Below the pieces are notes generated by a model. That model saw only the letters and a list, made by a program, of their open reading frames with translations, was not told the origin of the DNA and made no database searches. A DNA stretch of 64,000 nt from contig NC_040018.1 in assembly GCF_000972845.2 (NCBI RefSeq), forward strand, positions 14,109,157 to 14,173,156. Reading direction: 5' to 3'. Positions 57,470 to 64,000 of this stretch are shown piece by piece; position 1 is the stretch's first letter; the number at the start of each line of letters is the position of its first letter. The position numbers were made by a program, and so were the translations under genes. The DNA comes from Larimichthys crocea. Taxonomy: Eukaryota; Chordata; Actinopteri; Sciaenidae.

Positions 57470-59416
57470 ATATATATATAAAGATTAACAACACCATAGA
57501 GACTCTTTTCCTCCCATCTTCTTTTTATTCTGTGGCCATTAATTTTCCAATCTGCACTGAGCAATACTCTGTTCGGTTGACTTTGCAGATGAATACATTT
57601 TTTAAATTTCCTAAAAAGCTCATTTAAACATACGGCTGCACCGCATACTACTCTCACCTTGATGATGATCTTGATGCTTCTAAATGCTTTGTATTTTAAA
57701 AGGGAACATGCTTAAAGCTTGAGTAAGTTGAAAACATTTTAAAACAATAAAAAAAAAAAGAGGTTTGTATTGTATTAGCTTAAATACTGTGAACTACACA
57801 AAAACAAAATCAGCTTCATCCAGACAATCACGGAGACTTTAAGACCATAAAGTAATATCAGGAAATGCAACACTGACTGACAGTGATGTAAGATAAGAGG
57901 GAGACTGACAAATAGTGTGAACACGGACGACTACTTTCACGGCACAACAAGTGTTACAATGCCCATTAATTCAGAAGCAGCTAGTCTTTATGGACAGTTC
58001 AGATGGAAATTACTACCAGTGCTGTGACAATCCTGATAATCAAGTCTAACTGTCATTTTGAATATATAATCAATCTGAATCACTGAACACAAAATGCAAA
58101 TACATACAAGGCAAATAAAATCTTTATCTGGTTAGTAACTTAATGTAAACACACCCAGGATGTCTGATCTGCTTTCAATCAAATAGACAGGTTTTGTTCA
58201 ATTGAAACAACCGTTCTTCAGATAATGCAGAAAAATAAACTCACCTTGAAGTAACGAAGGCTCCAACTTTTTAATAGGTTGTTCAATAGTTTTCTTTACA
58301 TCAGTCTAGAGAAAAAGCAGAAGCCACATCAGACATGGTTAAACATTTGCTCATCAGACGGTTAACGAATAATGGCAATAATGTGTCGTTAAAAATCCTG
58401 ACAGCTGTTATGATTAGTTCTGTTGTATTAACGCTGCATAAACAGTTACAACATACAGTAAGCGACGTGAGCCTGGTGCACGCGGTTTACAAAACCAGAA
58501 GCAACCAAAGATACACGGCTGTAAACTAATGCTATTAATAAAGGATCCGCAAATACTGAGCACACTTGCAGATAAAGTGACAGGCCATGAAGGCCATTTG
58601 TCATGGCCGTCATGTGTCTTTTACTGTTGCCTCAGCTTTCAGCACACTAATTTCAAGTGAATGAATGACTCTGGAGGTTAAAGTGCTGACTTCCAGCTTT
58701 TGGAGTGACTGGGGTGGAAGTGTAGGAATCCAGAGGAGCTGAGTGAATCACTAAAATTCTTTCAAATGAGCAATCACAGCAGTGTTTGTTTGCATTCAGT
58801 CCTAGCTTGGGGGCATTTATCTGGACACTGATATAAGTAATCACTCATATTCAGCTTATAATACCTGAGTATGACCACGAGGGTATGTTTTTAAACTTTG
58901 AAAAACAAAATGCTAATGGGGAAAAATATTATATAAAGACAAAACACGTTTCAACACTAGTCTTGACCTTGCACAAACACTGGTTTTGTTTGGGCTGTTG
59001 CAGCAGTGTGTGGAGGGAAACTCTTAGACAACAGACAGACAGACAGGATTATTGTTTCCAAAATGCCAGCAGATTCAACATAGAGGTTTCAATAGAAAAG
59101 GAAAAGGGACACAAACTTTGTTTCTTCTAGAGGCATCAGTGACATTTCACTTGACATTTAACTTCTCTGTGTGTTTCGTGTGGTGCTGCAACTCTAAATA
59201 TGAGAATTCATTTCAAGTGTGTCTGTGTGTGAAATGTCTTTTACGTCTTATAACCTAATATCAACTTTTCCTTCCTGTGACGACAACCTCAGCTTTAATC
59301 AATCCGAGAAATGACACCGACGACACCTTCCACTGGGACCAAGTAAAGCAAACACATACCTGCACAGGAGGAAGATAACACTTGAAGGTTGGTTTCAAGG
59401 GTTTGACAGAAAACAT
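45560..59416 (-). CDS. mtmr10: Myotubularin-related protein 10 (catalytically dead phosphoinositide phosphatase), 766 aa
   Basis: Pseudophosphatase of the myotubularin family; such members usually partner active myotubularins acting on PI3P and PI(3,5)P2. Sixteen coding exons, minus strand: 59416-59360, 58305-58245, 55808-55672, 55190-55118, 54134-53992, 51082-50989, 50824-50677, 49647-49560, 49310-49222, 49021-48891, 48762-48693, 48260-48190, 47943-47771, 47677-47507, 47010-46828, 46171-45560. All borders are GT-AG and the total is 2301 nt in frame. The product starts MFSVKPLKPTFKCYLPPVQ. A PH-GRAM-type region follows (about residues 35-190, with GEIVVNEVNFVRKC and GSNQKLKFNPTELILYCKD), then the phosphatase-like domain with DWDREIKRTG at 211-220. 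At the position of the catalytic CX5R loop the sequence is SVVLQEGEDRDLS: Glu388 replaces Cys and Leu394 replaces Arg. The C-terminus contains SSSFPFTPVGNLCRRGIHGT and IWLSTETLAND, typical of MTMR10 rather than MTMR11 or MTMR12. Human MTMR10 is about 777 residues. Confidence 0.95.
49747..49980 (+). mobile_element. tRNA-derived SINE in mtmr10 intron 7
   Basis: The head resembles a tRNA gene with a B-box-like GGTTCGATCC at about 49799-49808 and a weaker A box upstream. The body contains GTGTCCTTGGGCAAGATACT and the tail ends GGCGCTATATAAGTACAGTC then CATTTAC. This arrangement is typical of teleost tRNA-SINEs. It is antisense to mtmr10 and lies 100 bp from exon 8. Family not assigned. Confidence 0.75.
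51423..51478. repeat. (GT)n microsatellite in mtmr10 intron 5
   Basis: About 28 uninterrupted GT units between the exon at 50989-51082 and the one at 53992-54134. Confidence 0.95.
52499..52519. repeat. (AT)n microsatellite
   Basis: About ten AT units within mtmr10 intron 5. Confidence 0.9.
52845..52894. repeat. (GT)n microsatellite in mtmr10 intron 5
   Basis: About 25 uninterrupted GT units, the second long GT array in this intron. Confidence 0.95.
53190..53335. repeat. Dispersed teleost repeat fragment
   Basis: Contains TTTCTTTATTGACAGTACAG and GAGTGACATGCGGGAAAGGG. These words belong to a common fish interspersed repeat; family not assigned. It is truncated on the right. Confidence 0.5.
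53386..53960 (+). mobile_element. Internally deleted Tc1-like transposon in mtmr10 intron 5
   Basis: The left part matches the N-terminal half of a Tc1-type transposase gene (words such as GACTTTGAACATGGCATGGT, GGCAACAGTAACTCAAACAA and GATGGGCTACAGCAGCAGAA). At about 53800-53820 it jumps to the C-terminal end (AATCTGCAGCAACTGCGTAA, TTGTTGAATCTATGCAGGCA), so the middle that encodes the DDE catalytic region is missing. It is not mobile by itself. It ends only about 30 bp from the mtmr10 exon at 53992. Confidence 0.8.
57418..57480. repeat. (TCTA)n microsatellite followed by (TA)n
   Basis: About 12 tetranucleotide units followed by a short TA run, in mtmr10 intron 2. Confidence 0.95.
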
Positions 59417-59990
59417 TGTTTATGTCCGCCCTCACGGTTGATGTTCCGAAACGGGCGACTTTGGCAAAGCTCTTGGCTGCTGCTGCTGCCAGTGGAAATA
59501 AAAATAAATAAAAAACAACAACAACCCCAAAAAACAGGAGCCTTTAAGGAAGTTTAGGTGAGCCTTTTAGCTGAGTAATCCGACACGTCCGTGTGTGAAA
59601 TATTCATCGAGACAGCCTGGGCCAAGGACGGCACTCCTCCATTTGGATAGGCGGTGAAGTGGCAGATGACTGGCTGGCTCAGAAAGTTGACAGAAGTTAG
59701 CTCGGCTCGGCTAGCTAGCTAGCGTAAAGTACCATCTACGTGAAGTTTGTAAACGCTGAGATAACACGACCGAAACTGCTTTAGAGGCACCGCGTTCGCG
59801 TCTACATTTTCTTTACACCTGTTACTGCATTAGTTTCCCCCTCCCTGACTTCCTGAAAGTCTAACAAATTCAGCCAAACGCAGGAGCCGATGCAGCGGAG
59901 GACTCAGCGGCCATGTTTATAAAGAGCCGAGGTCCCGCCCTGCTTCCGGGCTCCGCGCTGTGTTTCTGTGCCGAGGCTTTCTCTCACCAA
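59417..59990 (-). promoter_or_regulatory. mtmr10: mtmr10 5' UTR and CpG-rich promoter
   Basis: Upstream of the start codon (to the right on this map) CpG content is high between about 59560 and 59960, with GC-box-like GGTCCCGCCC at 59930-59939. A TTTATAAAG word at about 59915-59923 is TATA-like on either strand. The transcription start is not determined. Confidence 0.55.
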
Positions 59991-60368
59991 ACTTCATGAA
60001 GCTGGACCATGACACTCGGCGACTCTGCCCATATTCTAAACCAAATACGTATCGAACAAAGTACGTGGCTGTAACCATTGATAACCTCGTCATTTGAAAT
60101 ATAAAACATCGGTTATTTTGTCAGCACGGATCAAGTACACCACCCCGTGGACTACAACTCCCATGAGACACAGGGACAGGCTTACGGGCGTGTGTCTTTT
60201 TTTTTTTCTTTTTTAATTTTGCAGTAACTTTATTTTACAAACTCTTGGAAACAATGAAATATAATGTCATTTACCAGTTTGTCCAGATAAAACTGCAGTT
60301 TTATTCAAACACCATCCACAGATATACACACACTTGTACAAGTGAACAAATGGCACCATGATAAACTG

Positions 60369-60663
60369 TAGAGATGGGAATTCTGGCTCTTTTTTAGTGA
60401 GCCGGATCATTTGGCTCAGCTCACCAAGTGGCTCTTCATTTTACCTTTTATAATTGAGGCAAATTTAGCACTGTTTTTACTTGTGATTTGTATTTGAACG
60501 CATATATCACTTGAATTTCAATAATTTGCTCCAGCCAATTGAATTTACACTTGCTTGAAGAACCACTCTGCTACACAAAGCAGATAGAAACGCCTATAAA
60601 AACCTAAGCATAGAAATTCTAAAAAAGTACAGCTATTGACATTTTATTTTTTTATATTTATAT

Positions 60664-60701
<38 letters not shown>

Positions 60702-60993
60702 GTACTGAAAAAAAAAGAGAAATTAAATAACAGCACTCAAGTAAATGTGCTTTGTCAATGCCCACCACTGACATCTGGACAAATAAAGCCAAAATCTTTT
60801 TGGTATAGTGTAAAAAATAATATATTTTTGCACCACACTCCTGTCTTGTCTTCACTCCTCTCTCTCCTTCAGCGTGTCTCCCTTAGCCAATGCCCGCAGT
60901 GCCTGCAGGTACTTTTCCTAAAGAGAAAAGTAAAAAAAAAAAAAAAAAGAGCCAGCTCTTTGAACCGGCTCGTTCGCGACCGACACATCACTA
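60369..60993 (-). mobile_element. Non-autonomous hAT-like element, copy 3, with perfect 8-bp target duplication
   Basis: The same element as at 39056 and 40101, in reverse orientation. It is bounded by TAGAGATGGG and CATCACTA and flanked by identical octamers ATAAACTG at 60361-60368 and 60994-61001. The 8-bp duplication and the inverted tips support the hAT superfamily. A CA microsatellite sits at about 60666-60700, matching the GT array in the other copies. No transposase frame is present. Confidence 0.88.
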
Positions 60994-61074
60994 ATAAACT
61001 GATAATTGAGCAATAGCATATTAAGGGAATATAAAGAAAAGTACATAAAACTGATGCCATAACAATATCCATTC

Positions 61075-61330
61075 ATTATCTGTAACCGCATCAGGAGTCT
61101 TTCCCAGCTTACTTTGGGCGAGAGTTGCCAGCTCATCACGTAGGGCACATAGAGGCAAAAAAACATCCACACATAGATTCACACTTACAGGTAATTTAGA
61201 GTCACCAATTAACCTATGAATTGCATGTCTTTGGACTGTGGGAGGAAGCTGAAGTATCCAGAGAGAACCCGGGGAGGAACTCTCCACAGAGAGGCCCCAG
61301 CCGAGGAACCAGGAAGATTCTTGCTGTGAG
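61075..61330 (+). repeat. Dispersed teleost repeat
   Basis: Contains TCTGTAACCGCATCAGGAGT, AATTTAGAGTCACCAATTAA and GTCTTTGGACTGTGGGAGGA, and ends with CTTGCTGTGAGGCAAC. This is a very abundant fish repeat type; I do not assign the family. Its first part resembles the fragment at 42690-42800. Confidence 0.65.
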
Positions 61331-61554
61331 GCAACATAATATCATTACCTCTAATTATAAATTAATGGCAAATGAAAATTGAATTAATGTTAATTTTATT
61401 TATATAGCACCTTTCAAAATGCAGTTACACAATGATTTACAGCAAGGCAGAACACAATAAAAAACAACCACAAAAACAACAAGTTAAAAGCAATGTGAAG
61501 CACAAACAGGGTCCATTCAGCTCTGTTAATTTTGCCTTGTCAGTGGTGTATAGA

Positions 61555-61820
61555 GCCAGGGCCGGTCCTAGCTATGGGCAATGTGGGCGGCCGGCCAGGG
61601 CGCATTGTCCGTGGGGGGCGCACGAACGCCCGAAAAAGCAAAAAACCTCGGTAATTTTCGATACCGCTCATTAAGTTAGGGGAGCGGGCGCCCCGGGAGC
61701 GGGGTGTTGACAAGGCAGACGGGGGCGTCGGACAGACCGATGGGGGCGCACGCATCCCGGGGCGCACGGCGCATCCAGGGGCGCACGAGAAAATGTTCGC
61801 CTCGGGGGGGGGGGGGGGGG
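61555..61820. repeat. GC-rich repeat island ending in a poly-G run
   Basis: Begins GGGCCGGTCCTAGCTATGGG and is far richer in G and C than its surroundings. It contains several GGGGCGCAC words and ends in about 17 consecutive G at 61806-61822. It looks like a dispersed repeat rather than a promoter, because no exon follows on either strand. Confidence 0.55.
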
Positions 61821-61822
61821 GG

Positions 61823-63609
61823 TTATTATGTCTTGGTGTTTGTGCAGTCAAAGCAATGTTGGCGCATTAACATTTAAAGCATATGCATAAAGAGAAATTC
61901 AGTCTTGTTTGTTGTCTGCAAAGAATATTATGTTCTCCGTCTGGCCTCCAGATTAATATATAATTAAAATGGGACTCGGACCCGTTTATTCCCATCAGGA
62001 CATTTTGTGCTTGTAAAACAGTTAGACATTAACAGCATGACTGTGGCAATGAGTGCTAATGCGGGATGGTACAAGGGACAGTGGCATTAAGTCAGCTTTG
62101 ACTTTTTCCCTGCATATACACATGGGCAAACAGTTAATGGACCAAAATAACCATCATCAAGCTCCTAATGGTCTATAAACTGTTTATGTGCATCACCACT
62201 CTCCTCTAGAGACTCTTTGCATTATAACTCTGTGTTAGTGTCCATGCTGAAAAAGAAGTCACCCTATTTAATTAAAGTCATTCTCTTCGTATCAATTAGA
62301 CAAACATCTTCATCTACATCTCTATACAGCATTGAGGTTTACAATCCACAGTGAGATTAAAAGGGAGACACAAAAATGTAAGTAAATTTCACAGTTTAAT
62401 TATCTAACCTCAATTTTTCTCAAACAACACAGCACATCTGTTGCAGGCTTCTGTAGCATAAATTTACAGTTTAAGTAAATGGTGATGGTGAGGGAAAATC
62501 TATTTAGCTATTTCCTGCACTCAGCTGGTCTCCTTCAAAAAATCGAAAGGACACGAGCCACAAGTTGCATGCTGGATGATATCACCTCTATAGTTTCAGT
62601 CAATGACACCACATGATACCGTCTGCAGACGCACACGTCAGATTCCTATACAACTGAAACACAACCCATTTTACACATATGCACAGAATGTGGTTGTGGG
62701 TTTGAGTAAAGACAGCGGTTTTCTACCTCCACTCTTAAACGCCCTCATAACTCACTGTACACATAACAAAAAGCTCATTTTAATGTAATTAGTACACAGT
62801 AAAATGCCAAAAGTTGGATGAGCATCCTATGGCAAAGAGCAAAGAACTGATAATCTGCAGCTCTACTAAGCCTTATATCTACATTGTATTTGCTACACTA
62901 CCATAGCCAGCTCCAGTATCATCTTAATGCGACATGATCACTGTATGAATGATACGACTAGCCAGTAACTAGCAATCTCTCAGGCATAAGAAACTTTTCT
63001 TGAAAGACGTCCTTTGACCTGTCTTACCTAATAACAAGCAAGAGAGCATTGCTGTTACAGAAGTCCTTAATGTTGTCAAGGACTGTATTTCCTCGCATTG
63101 CCAAGCTGGCAGTGATTGGAAAATCTTGAGAATAATTCATGTACTATGAATTCCCCAGGAAACACTGCTTTGACTGCTTCGATAACTCACTCTTTTCATG
63201 TTACTTAAAAATACACAGTGACATCCAACAGAGATTGGGAATCTGTGCAACTGGTGACTGTACGTTTAATATTTACTCTCTATTTAGCTCTGTTTTGGTC
63301 TCAACCAACTCCCAAAGGAAATATGGAGCTCTTTAGTTGTGAAATGTTCACCAGCTAGTCGCCAACATAGCCTTACTGTAGTTTGTTGATTGATAGGCAG
63401 CATATAGATGTTTGGCTTGAAAACAGCAGAAAAACAATACTAGGAGAGCAGTGAGAGTGAAACACAATATTAAAGTTACGGGATGTAAACCCAAAGCAAT
63501 GAACTAAAACATGTTTAAAAAGCTCAGTAGAACTGTGAGGAACAGCAGAGCCAGATGATTCCCTTTCATCAGAAACCTGACAAAGACAAACACACACACA
63601 CCTACACAG

Positions 63610-63640
<31 letters not shown>

Positions 63641-64000
63641 TTCATGAATCAATGCCAAATGTAAGTGTTTTCTTGACCTTAAAAACAGACGATCAATCTG
63701 ACAGATCATGTGATATGATCAAAAGCACCAGCATAGCTATTAAATGCACCTGGAGAGGTTTTGTCCGCTGCTTTTTCCAAGGTCAGGAATTCGGAAATCG
63801 GTGAAGCTCAACTTTTAAGTCAATATAAACAAAAATTCCATAAGCAAAGAACAAGTGGGAAAACATTGAGGTGCGATTGTTTTGTTTTTCAAATGCTTAA
63901 ATAACTTTGCATCCACATATGGATGGATATCATCAGTGACACATTATTGCTTCCAAACCTTTTTGCAAATATCCCTCAGTAATGTTTTGTAGCAGTAATA
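61823..64000. other. Right-end intergenic region
   Basis: A/T-rich sequence without a supported exon on either strand. The only clear feature is a CA microsatellite near 63590-63640. It could be the flank or UTR of a gene beyond the window, but nothing here shows that. Confidence 0.5.
63590..63640. repeat. (CA)n microsatellite, interrupted
   Basis: Two CA runs separated by a short CTACACAGA interruption. Confidence 0.93.

Overview
This is vertebrate nuclear DNA, almost certainly from a ray-finned fish and probably a percomorph-type teleost. It holds four intron-containing genes with GT-AG splice sites and CpG-rich promoters. Around them lie long CA/GT microsatellites, degenerate Tc1-like transposons, short non-autonomous hAT-like elements, a tRNA-derived SINE and other teleost-type dispersed repeats. 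There is no bacterial, viral or CRISPR-type content. Most long open frames outside the exons are shadows or microsatellite translations.

Layout, left to right. (1) 1-8.7 kb, minus strand: the 5' part of ap1g1 (AP-1 gamma-adaptin), five coding exons (codons 1-214) plus a non-coding first exon; the rest of the gene lies beyond the left edge. (2) 8.7-11.8 kb: intergenic, with three CTCF-like motifs. (3) 11.8 to about 26.6 kb, plus strand: znf821, six coding exons, 500 aa, with an N-terminal RRKQ motif, two C2H2 fingers and a C-terminal STPR domain of four 23-residue repeats. (4) 26.7-27.9 kb: a decayed Tc1-like transposon. (5) About 28.9-38.6 kb, minus strand: atxn1l (ataxin-1-like), two coding exons, 852 aa, an AXH domain followed directly by polyglutamine, and a long putative 3' UTR. 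(6) 38.8-43 kb: a 10-N assembly gap, two related hAT-like copies, a strong inverted repeat and other repeats. (7) About 43.9-59.9 kb, minus strand: mtmr10, sixteen coding exons, 766 aa, a myotubularin-family pseudophosphatase. (8) 60-64 kb: a third hAT-like copy with a perfect 8-bp target duplication, further repeats and no recognisable gene.

The genes are not an operon. ap1g1 and mtmr10 act in membrane traffic and phosphoinositide biology; znf821 and atxn1l are nuclear factors probably linked to transcriptional repression. As I recall, AP1G1, ATXN1L and ZNF821 are neighbours on human 16q22, so the left 38 kb looks like conserved synteny with a local rearrangement. Human MTMR10 lies on 15q13; its adjacency here rests on sequence joined across the N gap.

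I found no wholly new biological system. The most interesting signals are: polyQ tracts and an ataxin-1-type RRWS motif in the fish Atxn1l; a Cys/Pro/Gly-rich insert in Znf821 and a splice choice that decides whether its RRKQ motif is kept; and a duplicated hAT-like element carrying host flank next to an assembly gap. All coordinates were read by eye and all family assignments come from recalled protein families, without database searches.
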